DNA of 64,000 nt from Streptomyces atroolivaceus (GCF_000717025.1 NZ_JNXG01000017.1:186001-250000); one strand, 5' to 3'. Counted from the stretch's first letter, positions 39,680-51,890 are shown. Translations and numbers: made by a program. The notes: a model not told the origin generated them from the sequence alone.

Positions 39680-40936
39680 TCAGCGAGGCGTGCGGGCCCT
39701 GACCTGGTAGTGGTCGGCCACCACCCGCGCCATGGCCCCGATGCGGTCGGCCTTCACGTGCTTGGCGGAGAAGTAGACGTGGCCGCCCACCTCCGGATGG
39801 CCGGCGGCCAGGTCGAGGTGCCGGGAGAGTTCCGCCGGGTCCTGCCAGGCCGCGGGCTGGGCGGGGTCACCGGCCTTGTAGAGCGCCTCGCCGACGTAGA
39901 GGCCGACGCCGGTGCCCCGCACCGTCTCCGCCCACCACGGCAGGAGCTTCGCGTAGTCGGCCGCGGAGAACCCGATGTTCCAGTAGATCTGCGGGCAGAT
40001 GTAGTCGATCCAGCCTTCCTTCACCCACTTCCGGGTGTCGGCGTGCAGGTCGTCGTACGTCTGCACACCGGCCGCGGTGTCGGAGCCCAGCGGATCGGTC
40101 TTCGCGTTGCGCCACACCGCGAAGGGGCTGATCCCGAACCGGACGCCACTTCTGACCGCCTTGATGCGTTCGGCCGTCTCGCGCACCAGCCGGTCGGTGT
40201 TGTCGCGGCGCCAGGCCGCTTTGGTTGCGAAGGCCCCGCCGTACTGCTCGTAGGCTGCGTCGTCGTCGAAGACCTGGCCCGCCACCGGGTAGGGGTAGAA
40301 GTAGTCGTCCCAGTGCACCGCGTCGACGGCGTAGCGGCTGACCGCGTCGAGCATCGCGTCCTGGACGAACTTCCTGACCTCGGGCAGCCCCGGGTTGTAG
40401 TAGAGCTTCCCGCCGTACGGCAGGACCCAGTCCGGGTGCAGCCGGGCGGGGTGGGAGGCGACGAGACGCGAGGGGTCCGTGTGGTTCGCGACCCGGTAGG
40501 GGTTGAACCACGCGTGCAGTTCCAGCCCGCGGGCGTGCGCCTCGCGCACCGCCGTACCCAGCGGGTCCCAGCCCGGGTCCTTGCCCTGGACACCGGTGAG
40601 GCACTGGGCCCACGGCTCGTACGAGGACGGCCACAGGGCGTCCGCGCTCGGCCTGACCTGGAGGACCACGGCATTGAGCCGCAGGGCGACCGCCCGGTCC
40701 AGATGGGCGATGAGTTCCGCCTCCTGGGCCGCAGCGCTCAGGCCTGGCGCCGAGGGCCAGTCCAGGTTGGCCACCGTGGCGATCCACACACCGCGCAGCT
40801 CGGCCGGGACGGCTCCGCGACCCCGGCGCCGAGGGGGATCCGGCCGTCGCGCCGCGACGGCGTCACCCGCTGTCATCAGCGCGGCCGCCACGCTCGCCGC
40901 GCCCATCACCAAAGACCTCCGGCCCATACGACGCAT
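39680..40936 (-). CDS. secreted glycosyl hydrolase-like protein, GHL10 (DUF187) family
   Basis: 418 aa. Twin-arginine signal MRRMGRRSLVMGAASVAAAL then ends at AVAARRP. The barrel domain begins AELRGVWIATVANLDWPSAP, has LNAVVLQVRPSADALWPSSY, HAWFNPYRVANHTDPSRLV, AVDAVHWDDYFYPYPV (Asp pair typical of the catalytic face) and WIDYICPQIYWNIGFSAADY. It is an exported enzyme likely to act on polysaccharide or peptidoglycan. The start at 40936 has AAAGG 7 nt upstream. Monocistronic. Confidence 0.92.
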   Translation of the reverse strand: MRRMGRRSLVMGAASVAAALMTAGDAVAARRPDPPRRRGRGAVPAELRGVWIATVANLDWPSAPGLSAAAQEAELIAHLDRAVALRLNAVVLQVRPSADALWPSSYEPWAQCLTGVQGKDPGWDPLGTAVREAHARGLELHAWFNPYRVANHTDPSRLVASHPARLHPDWVLPYGGKLYYNPGLPEVRKFVQDAMLDAVSRYAVDAVHWDDYFYPYPVAGQVFDDDAAYEQYGGAFATKAAWRRDNTDRLVRETAERIKAVRSGVRFGISPFAVWRNAKTDPLGSDTAAGVQTYDDLHADTRKWVKEGWIDYICPQIYWNIGFSAADYAKLLPWWAETVRGTGVGLYVGEALYKAGDPAQPAAWQDPAELSRHLDLAAGHPEVGGHVYFSAKHVKADRIGAMARVVADHYQVRARTPR

Positions 40937-41121
40937 CTGTGTACCTTTCGTCTGTCTGTTCCCGTGTGTCACGTCGGCAGTGCGTGACGCAGATCATGCC
41001 CGCCCCGGGATCTCCCGACCCGCGGCCCACCGGATGGGCGTCGCGGAGTAACGTCGTGGGGTCGAGGCGGGCACCGGAATCAAACGGGAACTGCCGCACG
41101 AAGATCAGCGAAAGGCACGAG

Positions 41122-41994
41122 GTGACGGACTCTATGGCCGACATTGCACGCGTCGGAGTGGTGGGCTGTGGCCAAATGGGCGCAGGCATCGCGGAGGTGT
41201 GCGCCCGTAGCGGCCTCGATGTCATGGTGGCCGAGACCACCGGCGAGGCCCTGGAGATAGGGCGCACCCGGCTCCACAACTCACTCTCGAAGGCCGCCGA
41301 ACGCGGCAAGATCACCCCGGAGGAACGGGACGAGACCCTCGGCCGCCTCAGCTTCACCACCGACCTCGGCGAGTTCGCGGACCGCGATCTCGTGATCGAG
41401 GCCGTCGTGGAGAACGAGCAGGTCAAGACCGAGATCTTCCAGGTGCTCGATCAGGTCGTGACCCGGCCGGACGCGATCCTGGCCTCGAACACCTCCTCCA
41501 TCCCGCTGGTCAAGCTGGCCGTGGCGACCTCCCGGCCGGACCAGGTCATCGGAATCCACTTCTTCAACCCGGCCCCCGTGCAGCGGCTCGTCGAGCTGAT
41601 CCCCGCGCTCACGACGTCCGACGAGACCATAAAGCGTGCCGAAGCCGTCGTGCAGAACGTGCTCGACAAGCACGCGATCCGCGCCCAGGACCGGTCGGGC
41701 TTCGTCGTCAACGCCCTGCTCATCCCGTATCTGCTCTCGGCGATCCGGATGTTCGAGTCGGGCATCGCCAGCCGCGAGGACATCGACAACGGCATGGAGA
41801 TGGGCTGCGCCCACCCGATGGGGCCGCTCAAGCTCGCCGACCTGATCGGCCTGGACACCGTGGCCTCGGTCGCCGACTCGATGTACGCGGAGTACAAGGA
41901 GCCGCTGTACGCCGCTCCCCCGCTGCTCCAGCGGATGGTGGACGCGGGCCGGCTCGGCCGGAAGACAGGCTCGGGGTTCTACCCCTACGAGTGA
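41122..41994 (+). CDS. 3-hydroxybutyryl-CoA dehydrogenase
   Basis: 290-aa NAD(P)-dependent dehydrogenase, 3-hydroxyacyl-CoA type. The N-terminal Rossmann domain starts VGVVGCGQMGAGIAEVCARS. The catalytic His is in QVIGIHFFNPAPVQRLVELI, and the C-terminal domain has SGFVVNALLIPYLLSAIRMF and CAHPMGPLKLADLIGLDTV. It works in butyrate/PHB metabolism or ethylmalonyl-CoA supply of the Streptomyces cell. The GTG at 41122 has AAAGG 6 nt upstream; ATG 41134 is the alternative start. A very strong terminator follows (42004-42051). Confidence 0.94.
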   Translation: MTDSMADIARVGVVGCGQMGAGIAEVCARSGLDVMVAETTGEALEIGRTRLHNSLSKAAERGKITPEERDETLGRLSFTTDLGEFADRDLVIEAVVENEQVKTEIFQVLDQVVTRPDAILASNTSSIPLVKLAVATSRPDQVIGIHFFNPAPVQRLVELIPALTTSDETIKRAEAVVQNVLDKHAIRAQDRSGFVVNALLIPYLLSAIRMFESGIASREDIDNGMEMGCAHPMGPLKLADLIGLDTVASVADSMYAEYKEPLYAAPPLLQRMVDAGRLGRKTGSGFYPYE

Positions 41995-42003
41995 CCCGCT
42001 TCT

Positions 42004-42051
42004 CCGGTGCGGCGGGGCGGACGGACCGACCCGTCCGCCCCGCCGCACCGG
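42004..42051. terminator. bidirectional terminator with a perfect 21-bp stem
   Basis: CCGGTGCGGCGGGGCGGACGG-type arm at 42004-42024 pairs perfectly with 42031-42051 across a 6-nt loop. Between the convergent 3-hydroxybutyryl-CoA dehydrogenase and NUDIX genes. Among the strongest hairpins in the window. Confidence 0.85.
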
Positions 42052-42060
42052 CATGTGGCG

Positions 42061-42591
42061 TCACCCCAGCTGCATGTGATGGAGCAGCAGCAGTCCGGCC
42101 GCCATGTTGGCCGCCGGGATCTCACCGCGCGCGACCATGTCCGGCACGAGTTTGAGCGGGACCCACTCGCGGCGGGAGGACTCGAAGTCGTCCGCCGGAT
42201 GACCGGTGTACGTCGCCTCCCGTGACCAGAAGAGATGGTGCCGGGCGTCGACGAGACCGTTGGCCGGTTCCACCGTCATCAGCGGGCGGAGCTCGCCCGG
42301 GCGCCAGCCGGTCTCCTCCTCCATCTCCCGGGCCGCCGCCGCGGCGACGTCCTCACCGTCCTCGACCACGCCGGCGGCCAGCTCCCACCCCCAGCTGCCG
42401 GTGATGAACCGGTGCCGCCACAGGAGCAGCACCTCGTTGGCCTCGTTGACCACGGTCGCCGCGGCGACGGCCCGGAGCCGGATGAGGTAGTGGTCCAGAT
42501 GCCGGCCGTCGGGGAGAAGCACATCCGCCAGATTGACCCGGAACCACGGATTCTCGTACACAGTCTGTTCGTTTAAGTTCGTCCACTGCAC
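42061..42591 (-). CDS. NUDIX hydrolase with a TTA codon (bldA-type control candidate)
   Basis: 176 aa. The Nudix box is GVVEDGEDVAAAAAREMEEETGW (G-x5-E-x7-R-E-x2-E-E-x-G), in the ADP-ribose pyrophosphatase-like group (WELAAGVVED, SREATYTGHPADDFESSRRE). It hydrolyses nucleoside diphosphate-linked compounds. The GTG at 42591 has GGAAGG upstream. Codon 6 is TTA (Thr-Asn-Leu-Asn at the start), the rare Leu codon read by the BldA tRNA in Streptomyces, so full translation may occur only when bldA is expressed. Other Leu codons seen are CTG/CTC. It lies 87 bp after the NsdA-like regulator. Confidence 0.88.
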   Translation of the reverse strand: MQWTNLNEQTVYENPWFRVNLADVLLPDGRHLDHYLIRLRAVAAATVVNEANEVLLLWRHRFITGSWGWELAAGVVEDGEDVAAAAAREMEEETGWRPGELRPLMTVEPANGLVDARHHLFWSREATYTGHPADDFESSRREWVPLKLVPDMVARGEIPAANMAAGLLLLHHMQLG

Positions 42592-42678
42592 AGTTCTGCC
42601 ACCTTCCGACTGGTCGATGGCAATATCGGAGCAGGGTCCGTCTCGCAGGGGAACGCGCGGAGGCTCCTGGGGCGAGGC

Positions 42679-44019
42679 TCACAGGGGCACGCGCAGCGCC
42701 CCGTCGATCAGGCGGGCCGCCGCCGCGGCGTCGGCACTGCCGCTCGCGGCCAGATGCTCCCGTACGGAGCGCATCCGGCCCCGGAGCCGCCGGGATTCCA
42801 TGCCCCGGGCGCGTTCCGCCATTTCCGAGGCCGTGCACGCCGCCCTGTCCGCCTCTCCCTGGAGCAGTTCGAGCTGGGTGAGCATGGCGAGCCGGTGCAC
42901 GGTCCCGCGATCGTGCGCCGGGGAGCGTACGGCCGCCGCCGCGTGCTCCCGGGCACCGGGCAGGTCCCCGAGCCGCAGCAGCGCCTCCGCCACCTGGACG
43001 TTGACGAGACCCGGCTGGACGTATCCCGTCTCGTCCGGTTCGCCTCCGCTCCGGATGCGGCCGGCCTCGGTCTCGGCTCGCCGGATGCACTCCAGGGCGC
43101 TGCGGTGGTCGCCGAGCTGGGCGTAGGCCTTGGCCTGCATCGCGTGCAGATCGGTGGCCAGGGCCGGGGTGATGTGCGGGCCCGCCGCCCGTAGGGCGGC
43201 CTCGGCGAAGGCGACGGACCGGCGGAATTCGGCCAGGTACAGCGACTGGTTCACGAGGAGCGCGATCACATAGCCGCCGAGCCCACGGTCCCCGCTGGCC
43301 TTGGCGAGGCGCAGGGCCTGATGGAAGTAGCGCTGGGCGAGTCCGTGGGCGTCGGAGTCGTAGGCGCAGATGCCCGCGACGGCCACCAGCCCGGCGGTCG
43401 CGCGGTGGAGCTGACGGCCCGTGGCGTCGCTGTACCCGCCGCGCAGAAGCGGTGCGGTCTCGGCGTTGAGGAAGCCGACGATGCGGGACCTGGTCGCGAT
43501 GCCGCCCGCCTTCCGGTACATCTGCTCGTAGTGCGCGCGGGCCGCTCGGAGCATCGCTATGTCCGCCATGCTCACGCGGGAGGGCCCGGGCCGGGAGACG
43601 TCACCGTCCTCGGGAGGGTTCTCCCACTCCCAGACCGGCATCACGGCTGTCGTACCCGTGACGGCGGGTGCGGTGACGAGGTGCGGACGCTGCTGTTCGT
43701 CGGAGCGCCACAAGGTGGTCGCACGCTCGACGAACCCGGAGAGGCCGGCGCCCTGGGCCGCCGTGTGCACCCCGTCGGTCCCCATGCCGATGTCGTCGAG
43801 CGTGACCGGCCGGTCCAGTCGGACCGCGAGGACATCGCAGATCAGGTCCGGGACCTGCCCCCGCGGGCGCTGGCCCTTCAGCCAGCGGGCGACCGCCGTG
43901 TGTTCGTAGCGCAGGCACAGCCCGCGGGCGCGGCCGGCCTGGTTGACGTGGCCGGCGAGCCCGGCACGGGACACACCCGCCTCGTCGATCAGGGATTCGA
44001 GCAGGACGTTGGGCTCCAT
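42679..44019 (-). CDS. NsdA-like TPR transcriptional regulator
   Basis: 446 aa. Residues 1-60 form a helix-turn-helix-like head (LIDEAGVSRAGLAGHVNQAG and YEHTAVARWLKGQRPRGQVP). After a linker, helices repeat as in TPR proteins: HGLAQRYFHQALRLAKASGD, RSVAFAEAALRAAGPHI, KAYAQLGDHRSALECIRRAE and VAEALLRLGDLPGAREHAAA. This layout is that of the NsdA/NsdB negative regulators of Streptomyces development and antibiotic synthesis; which member it is cannot be told. The ATG at 44019 has a G7 tract 2 nt upstream. It is upstream of the NUDIX gene on the same strand. Confidence 0.8.
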   Translation of the reverse strand: MEPNVLLESLIDEAGVSRAGLAGHVNQAGRARGLCLRYEHTAVARWLKGQRPRGQVPDLICDVLAVRLDRPVTLDDIGMGTDGVHTAAQGAGLSGFVERATTLWRSDEQQRPHLVTAPAVTGTTAVMPVWEWENPPEDGDVSRPGPSRVSMADIAMLRAARAHYEQMYRKAGGIATRSRIVGFLNAETAPLLRGGYSDATGRQLHRATAGLVAVAGICAYDSDAHGLAQRYFHQALRLAKASGDRGLGGYVIALLVNQSLYLAEFRRSVAFAEAALRAAGPHITPALATDLHAMQAKAYAQLGDHRSALECIRRAETEAGRIRSGGEPDETGYVQPGLVNVQVAEALLRLGDLPGAREHAAAAVRSPAHDRGTVHRLAMLTQLELLQGEADRAACTASEMAERARGMESRRLRGRMRSVREHLAASGSADAAAAARLIDGALRVPL

Positions 44020-44327
44020 TGCCCCCCCATGTGCGCGTCGCAATGAGCCTAGTGCAGCACGATTCACACGGGGTGTGAAAGGAATGCCCGAACCGTCCTG
44101 CTGTGCGCTCTGCCGCGCCGGGGCACCGCTCGCTTGAATGAGTGCCTCGCAAGAGGCGGCCGGGTCGTCGGCTCCCCCTCGTAACAGTTCGACGACCCGC
44201 CCCGCGCCGTTCGTTCTGCCGGCCTGCCCGACACTCCGTGGCAGGACGGGCGGCGCCGGGCCGTACAGCCCACTGCCCCGATGACAGGAGGGTCCCTGTG
44301 CGGCCCCCGGGCCGTCCGGCGAGAACA

Positions 44328-44360
44328 AAGGGGCGTATCCGGTGGCCGGATACGCCCCTT
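44328..44360 (-). terminator. pheST terminator, perfect 15-bp stem
   Basis: AAGGGGCGTATCCGG (44328-44342) pairs with CCGGATACGCCCCTT (44346-44360) over a 3-nt loop. It lies 16-49 bp after the pheT stop on the minus strand. Confidence 0.88.
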
Positions 44361-44376
44361 CTCACCGCCTGGACGA

Positions 44377-46886
44377 CTACGCGCCGCGCAGCACCGCGCC
44401 CGTGCGCTCGGTGGCCAGGGCGACCGCGGTGTCGCGGGCCGCCGAGGCCTCCTCCACGGTCAGCGTGCGGTCCGGGGCGCGGAACCGCAGCGCGTACGCC
44501 AGGGACTTCCTGCCCTCCCCGATCTGCTCCCCGGTGAAGACGTCGAACAGCCGCAGCGATTCGAGCAGCTCGCCGGCGCCTTCGCGGAGCGCCTTCTCCA
44601 CGGCGTCGGCGGGCACGTCCGAGGCGACGACGAGCGCGACGTCCTGGGTCGCCACCGGGAAGGTGGAGATCCGGGGCGCCTGGAGCGCACCGTCGACGGC
44701 CTGCTCCAGGACGTCGAGCTCGACCTCCATGGCGCAGGTCCGCTCGGGCAGGTGGAGCTCCTTGACGACGCGGGGGTGCAGTTCGCCCGCGTGTCCGAAG
44801 AGGGTCTCCTCGCCGCCGACCGTGACGTACAGCGCGGCGCAGCGGCCGGGGTGCCACGGCGCGTGCCGGTCGGCGCGGACCGTCACCTCGACGCCCGCCT
44901 CACGGGCGATGGAGCGAGCCGCCTCGACGGAGTCCGCCCAGTCGGCGGGGCGGCCCTTGCCCCACCAGCCGGCCTGCTCACGGGCGCCCGCGAGGACGAC
45001 CGCGACGCGGCGCGGCTGACGCGGGAGCGCCGCGTCCAGTCCGGCGATCTCCTCGTCGGTGGGACGGCGGTCGACGGGCAGGCGCACGGCCTTGGTCTCC
45101 TCGCCGGTGGGCCTGAAGACCAGGCCCGTCTCGAAGAGCGCCAGGTCGTGGCTGCCGCGGCCGTCGTTGCGCCGCAGTGCGCCGAGCAGGCCCGGCAGCA
45201 GCGTGGTGCGCAGAGCGGGCTCCTCGTCGGAGAGCGGATTGACGAGGGTGACCGTACGACGGCGGGCGTCCTCCTTCTCCAGACCGAGCTGGTCGAGGAC
45301 GGCCTCGCCGATGAACGGGTAGCTGAGCGACTCGACGTAGCCGGCGCCGGCGAGGGCACGGCCGATGCGGCGGTGCAGCCGCTGGCGGTCGGTGAGCCCG
45401 CGTCCGGAGGGCGGCGTCGGCAGGGTGGACGGGAGGTTCTCGTACCCCTCCAGCCGGATGACCTCTTCGGCCAGGTCGTTCGGCTCGGCGAGGTCGGGGC
45501 GCCACGACGGCACGGTGACGATCAGCTCGTCCTGCCCGTAGACGTCGCAGCCGACCTGCTGGAGACGGCGTACGACGGTCTCGCGGCCGTAGGCGACACC
45601 GGCCACCCGGTCCGGGTGGTTCGCCGGCATCGCGATGGTGCGGGGTGCGGACGGGGCGGAGATCTCCGTGACGCCGGCCTCGGCCGTGCCGCCCGCGAGG
45701 AGGACCAGCAGGTCCACCGTGCGCTGCGCGGCAGCGGCGGCGGCCTTGGGGTCGACACCGCGCTCGAAGCGCTTGGACGCCTCGGAGCTCAGCTTGTGGC
45801 GGCGCGCGGTCCGGGCGATGGCGATCGGGTCGAAGTGCGCGGCCTCGATGACGACCTCGGTGGTCCCGGCGTCCTCGGCGACATCGGCGATCTCGGTGTC
45901 GGCGCCGCCCATGACGCCCGCGAGGCCGATCGGCCCGCGGTCGTCGGTGATGACCAGGTCCTGGGCGTCCAGGACACGCTTGGCACCGTCGAGCGTGGTG
46001 AGCTTCTCGCCCTGCTCGGCGCGGCGCACCCCGATCGTCCCCTCGACACGGGTGCGGTCGTAGGCGTGCAGGGGCTGGCCGAGCTCCAGCATCACGTAGT
46101 TGGTGATGTCGACGGCCAGCGAGACCGTGCGCATCCCGGCCTTCTGCAGCCTGCGCTGCATCCAGATCGGGGAGCGCGCCTCGGGCCGCAGGCCGGTGAC
46201 CGTCCGTGCGGTGAAGTTGCTGCATCCGAACGGGTCGGACACCTTCACCGGGTAGCCGTGCGCGTTGGGCGGGGGCACGTCCAGGAGCGCCGGGTCGCGC
46301 AGCGGCAGCCCGTACGCGATGGCGGTCTCGCGGGCCACGCCACGCATCGAGAGGCAGTAGCCCCGGTCGGGCGTGACGGCGATGTCGAGGACCTCGTCGA
46401 CGAGCTCCAGGAGCTCGATCGCGTCGGTACCGGGCTCGAACTCCGGCGGCAGCACGATGATGCCGTGGGTGCCGTCGTCGCCCATGCCGAGCTCGTCGGT
46501 CGAGCAGATCATGCCGTGCGAGGTCTTGCCGTACGTCTTGCGCGCGGCGATCGCGAAGTCACCGGGCAGCACGGCGCCGGGGAGGACCACGACGACCTTG
46601 TCACCGACGGAGAAGTTACGGGCGCCGCAGACGATCTCCTGCGGTTCACCGGTGCCGTTCGCCGTGCCGACGTCGACGGTGCAGAAGCGGATGGGCTTCT
46701 TGAAGCCCTCCAGCTCCTCGATCGTCAGGACCTGTCCGACGACCAGCGGGCCCTTGAGGCCGGCGCCGGTCTGCTCGACGGTCTCGACCTCGAGGCCCAC
46801 GGAGACGAGCTTGGCCTGTACGTCTCGGCCGGTCTCCGTCGCCGGCAGGTCGACGTATTCCCGCAGCCAGGAAAGCGGGACGCGCA

Positions 46887-46887
<1 letters not shown>
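44377..46887 (-). CDS. pheT: phenylalanyl-tRNA synthetase beta subunit
   Basis: 836 aa. Order of domains: N-terminal tRNA-binding OB fold (residues 40-150, [20 protein letters not shown]), B3/B4 editing domain (about 200-390, [20 protein letters not shown]), B5 domain (410-480), the synthetase core-like domain ([20 protein letters not shown]) and the C-terminal anticodon-binding FDX-ACB domain ([20 protein letters not shown]). With PheS it forms the (alpha-beta)2 enzyme charging tRNA-Phe. Its ATG at 46887 overlaps the last base of the pheS stop, so the subunits are translated together. Followed by a strong terminator. Confidence 0.97.
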
Positions 46888-49282
<2,395 letters not shown>

Positions 49283-49421
49283 CTTCCCGTACCCCACCTC
49301 TCGAACCGGTGCAGTGGGCCCCCGAGTCCGTCACCCTACTAGGCGCCGGCGGCCGGGCGACACCCTCGGGACGGGTACCGGCGGGGAGTGGCCCGTATCG
49401 ATCGGTGGGGCGCCGGCGGGG

Positions 49422-50261
49422 TCAGCCGGCCCGCCGCGGGCGCTGGGCCCGCGCGGAGGCGTACAAGCACACGGCGGCGGCGGTGGCGAGGTTGAGGCTC
49501 TCGGCCTTCCCGTGGATCGGGACCCGGACCACGGCGTCGGCCAGGGCGCGCGTCTCCTCCGGGAGGCCCCACGCCTCGTTGCCGAACACCCAGGCGGTGG
49601 GACCGCCCATGGTTCCCGCGTCGAGCTCGTCGTCGAGGTCGTCCTCGCCCGCGCCGTCGGCCGCCAGGATGCGCACACCGGCACCCCGGAGCCCCCTCAC
49701 TGCCTGCTCCACGGGGACGCCGACGGCCACCGGCAGATGGAAGAGCGAGCCGACGGAGGCCCGGACCGACTTGGGGTTGTAGAGGTCCACGGAGGCGTCG
49801 GTGAGCACGACCGCGTCCGCGCCGGCGGCGTCCGCGCAGCGGAGCACCGTGCCCGCGTTCCCGGGGTCACGCACATGGGCGAGGACGGCGACCAGCCGGG
49901 GCTTCACCGCGAGGATGTCCTCGAAGGGCGAGTCGAGGAAGCGGCAGACGCCGATCAGGCCCTGGGGCGTGACGGTCTGCGAGACGTCGGCGAGTACGCC
50001 GGCGTCGGCCAGGTGCACGCGGGCACCGGCGGCACCGGCGGCCTCGATGATGTCGGCGTACCGGTCGGCCGCCTCGACGGTCGCGAAGAGTTCGGTCAGC
50101 GTGGGTTCGCCGTCACCGCCCCGGTGCGCGGCGGCCTCCCGCACGGCCTGCGGCCCCTCGGCGATGAACCGGCGCTCCTTGCCGCGGAAATTGCGCCTGG
50201 CCAGTCGGCGTGCGGCGGCGATTCGCGGCGATCGCGCGGAGATCAGTTCGGGGGTGCCCAT
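49422..50261 (-). CDS. SpoU/TrmH-family RNA 2'-O-methyltransferase
   Basis: 279 aa. An N-terminal RNA-binding domain (ARRLARRNFRGKERRFIAEG) is followed by the SPOUT knot: VLAHVRDPGNAGTVLRCADA (motif 1, with the catalytic Arg and Asn), AWVFGNEAWGLPEETRALA (motif 2) and RVPIHGKAESLNLATAAAV (motif 3). The enzyme methylates a ribose in rRNA or tRNA; the related thiostrepton-resistance methylase (Tsr) family shares the fold, but the target here is unknown. The gene follows rplT after a terminator and a dyad. Confidence 0.93.
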   Translation of the reverse strand: MGTPELISARSPRIAAARRLARRNFRGKERRFIAEGPQAVREAAAHRGGDGEPTLTELFATVEAADRYADIIEAAGAAGARVHLADAGVLADVSQTVTPQGLIGVCRFLDSPFEDILAVKPRLVAVLAHVRDPGNAGTVLRCADAAGADAVVLTDASVDLYNPKSVRASVGSLFHLPVAVGVPVEQAVRGLRGAGVRILAADGAGEDDLDDELDAGTMGGPTAWVFGNEAWGLPEETRALADAVVRVPIHGKAESLNLATAAAVCLYASARAQRPRRAG

Positions 50262-50286
50262 GGTCGGCGGCGAGCCTCTCTGCGTA

Positions 50287-50327
50287 AGTCAGCTTCTCTG
50301 CGTACGTTTCTCCGCGTACGGCTGACT
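50287..50327. promoter_or_regulatory. dyad AGTCAGC-N27-GCTGACT upstream of the methyltransferase gene
   Basis: 7-bp perfect arms (50287-50293, 50321-50327) around a centre with two cgtacg palindromes, directly upstream of the start at 50261 and after the rplT terminator. It could be a promoter operator or RNA structure. Confidence 0.4.
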
Positions 50328-50353
50328 ACGTACGCGACACGTGGTGCAACGCA

Positions 50354-50388
50354 CCGGACCCGCAGACGGCACACGCCTGCGGGTCCGG
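50354..50388 (-). terminator. terminator of infC-rpmI-rplT
   Basis: CCGGACCCGCAG (50354-50365) and CTGCGGGTCCGG (50377-50388) form a perfect 12-bp stem with an 11-nt loop, 27 bp after the rplT stop. Confidence 0.85.
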
Positions 50389-50414
50389 CTCGAAACGCTG
50401 GAAGACTGCCTGGG

Positions 50415-50798
50415 TCAGGCGGCCTTCGGGGCGTTGACGTCGCTCGGGAGGGCCTTCTGGGCGACCTCGACGAGGGCGGCGAACGCGTTGGCGTCGTTGA
50501 CCGCGAGCTCGGCCAGGATCTTGCGGTCCACCTCGATGTTGGCGGCCTTGAGACCCTGGATGAGGCGGTTGTACGTCATGCCGTTCTGGCGGGCAGCCGC
50601 GTTGATGCGCTGGATCCAGAGCTGACGGAAGTCGCCCTTGCGCTTCTTGCGGTCGTTGTAGTTGTAGACCAGGGAGTGGGTGACCTGCTCCTTGGCCTTG
50701 CGGTACAGGCGCGAACGCTGACCGCGGTAACCGCTGGCGGCCTCGAGGATCGCCCTGCGCTTCTTGTGGGCGTTTACTGCCCGCTTGACGCGTGCCAC
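50415..50798 (-). CDS. rplT: ribosomal protein L20
   Basis: 127 aa. Typical L20: [20 protein letters not shown] at the basic N-terminus, then [40 protein letters not shown] and [21 protein letters not shown]. It binds 23S rRNA early in 50S assembly; in other bacteria L20 also represses its own operon. The start is a GTG at 50798 with AAGGAG 6 nt upstream. Third gene of infC-rpmI-rplT; followed by a strong terminator. Confidence 0.97.
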   Translation of the reverse strand: MARVKRAVNAHKKRRAILEAASGYRGQRSRLYRKAKEQVTHSLVYNYNDRKKRKGDFRQLWIQRINAAARQNGMTYNRLIQGLKAANIEVDRKILAELAVNDANAFAALVEVAQKALPSDVNAPKAA

Positions 50799-50912
50799 TT
50801 TTAACTCCTTGCAGCGGGGCCGGGAATCGCGGTGTCGACTCACCGGCCCGGAAACGAATTGGTCCCGGTCGGATGGAGGTCGCGCCTCCGGCTCTGCCGG
50901 AGGCGGCGTCCT

Positions 50913-51107
50913 CTACTTGCCGAGAAGCTTCTTGATCTTCTTGGCGTCGGCCGGAGCCACGACGACCGTGCCGGTCAGCGAGCGGGTCTTCTTGGACGAC
51001 TTGTGCTCGAGCAGGTGGCGCTTGCCGGCCTTCTCGCGGAGCACCTTGCCGGAGCCGGTGATCTTGAAGCGCTTGCTGGCACCGCTGTGCGTCTTGTTCT
51101 TCGGCAT
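50913..51107 (-). CDS. rpmI: ribosomal protein L35
   Basis: 64 aa, normal size. [20 protein letters not shown] is the L35 N-terminal signature; [18 protein letters not shown] follows, and the tail is KKIKKLLGK. It is a small basic protein of the 50S subunit. It lies between infC (120 bp upstream) and rplT (114 bp downstream), the universal gene order. GGAG precedes the ATG. Confidence 0.97.
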   Translation of the reverse strand: MPKNKTHSGASKRFKITGSGKVLREKAGKRHLLEHKSSKKTRSLTGTVVVAPADAKKIKKLLGK

Positions 51108-51227
51108 CGCGCCGTTATCTCCTCGTCAGTGGCGCCCCTCACGGTGCGGGCACCGGACTGCAGGGGCGTCAGATCTTTGGGTGGTTCCCGAGGGACCCGG
51201 GGGCGCCTGGGTGGCGGCCCCCGGAGG

Positions 51228-51890
51228 TCACGCCTCGGAAGGTGTCTCGGCCGGAGCCTCGGCCGCTGCGGCGGGGGCCTCAGCGGTCTCACCCTCGGAC
51301 TCGGCGTCGGGGCTGTGCCCCTGGCGCTCCGCCTTGCGGGCGGCCTGGGCCTCACGGGCTTCGGCCATGGCTTCGGTCTTCTTCTTGTGCGGGCCCAGAA
51401 CCATGATCATGTTCCGGCCGTCCTGCTTCGGGTTCGACTCGATGAAGCCGAGGTCCTCGACGTCCGAAGCGAGACGCTGGAGCAGTCGGAAACCCAGCTC
51501 GGGACGGGACTGCTCACGACCACGGAACATGATCGTGATCTTGACCTTGTCCCCCTGCTTGAGGAACCGGACGACGTGACCCTTCTTGGTGTCGTAGTCG
51601 TGCGGGTCGATCTTCGGCCGGAGCTTCATTTCCTTGATGACCGTGTGCGCCTGGTTCTTGCGCGCCTCACGGGCCTTCATGGCCGACTCGTACTTGAACT
51701 TCCCGTAGTCCATGAGCTTGCACACGGGGGGACGGGCTGTCGCCGCCACCTCGACCAGGTCGAGGTCGTACTCCTGTGCGAGTTCCAGGGCCTTGGCAAG
51801 CGGAACAATCCCGACCTGCTCGCCGCTGGGACCGACAAGTCGCACCTCGGGAACGCGAATCCGGTCGTTGATGCGGGGCTCGGCGCTGAT
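51228..51890 (-). CDS. infC: translation initiation factor IF-3, start codon ATC
   Basis: 220 aa from ATC 51890 (reads [20 protein letters not shown]). The family's N-terminal motif [13 protein letters not shown] is complete only with this start; it has a perfect AGGAGG 4 nt upstream, and the first normal in-frame start (GTG 51845) lacks those residues and has no ribosome binding site. E. coli infC starts at ATU/AUU and IF-3 represses it by rejecting non-canonical starts, so the same autocontrol is likely here. N-domain 1-80 ([20 protein letters not shown]), C-domain ([34 protein letters not shown]). The C-terminal 35 residues are a Ala/Glu/Pro-rich acidic tail typical of actinomycetes. Confidence 0.94.
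   Translation of the reverse strand: MSAEPRINDRIRVPEVRLVGPSGEQVGIVPLAKALELAQEYDLDLVEVAATARPPVCKLMDYGKFKYESAMKAREARKNQAHTVIKEMKLRPKIDPHDYDTKKGHVVRFLKQGDKVKITIMFRGREQSRPELGFRLLQRLASDVEDLGFIESNPKQDGRNMIMVLGPHKKKTEAMAEAREAQAARKAERQGHSPDAESEGETAEAPAAAAEAPAETPSEA

Noticed and set aside
49296..49330. GGTTCGAG on the minus strand, like a tRNA T-loop
   Set aside because: No anticodon arm or 7-bp acceptor stem around it; it is the upstream region of the kinase gene.
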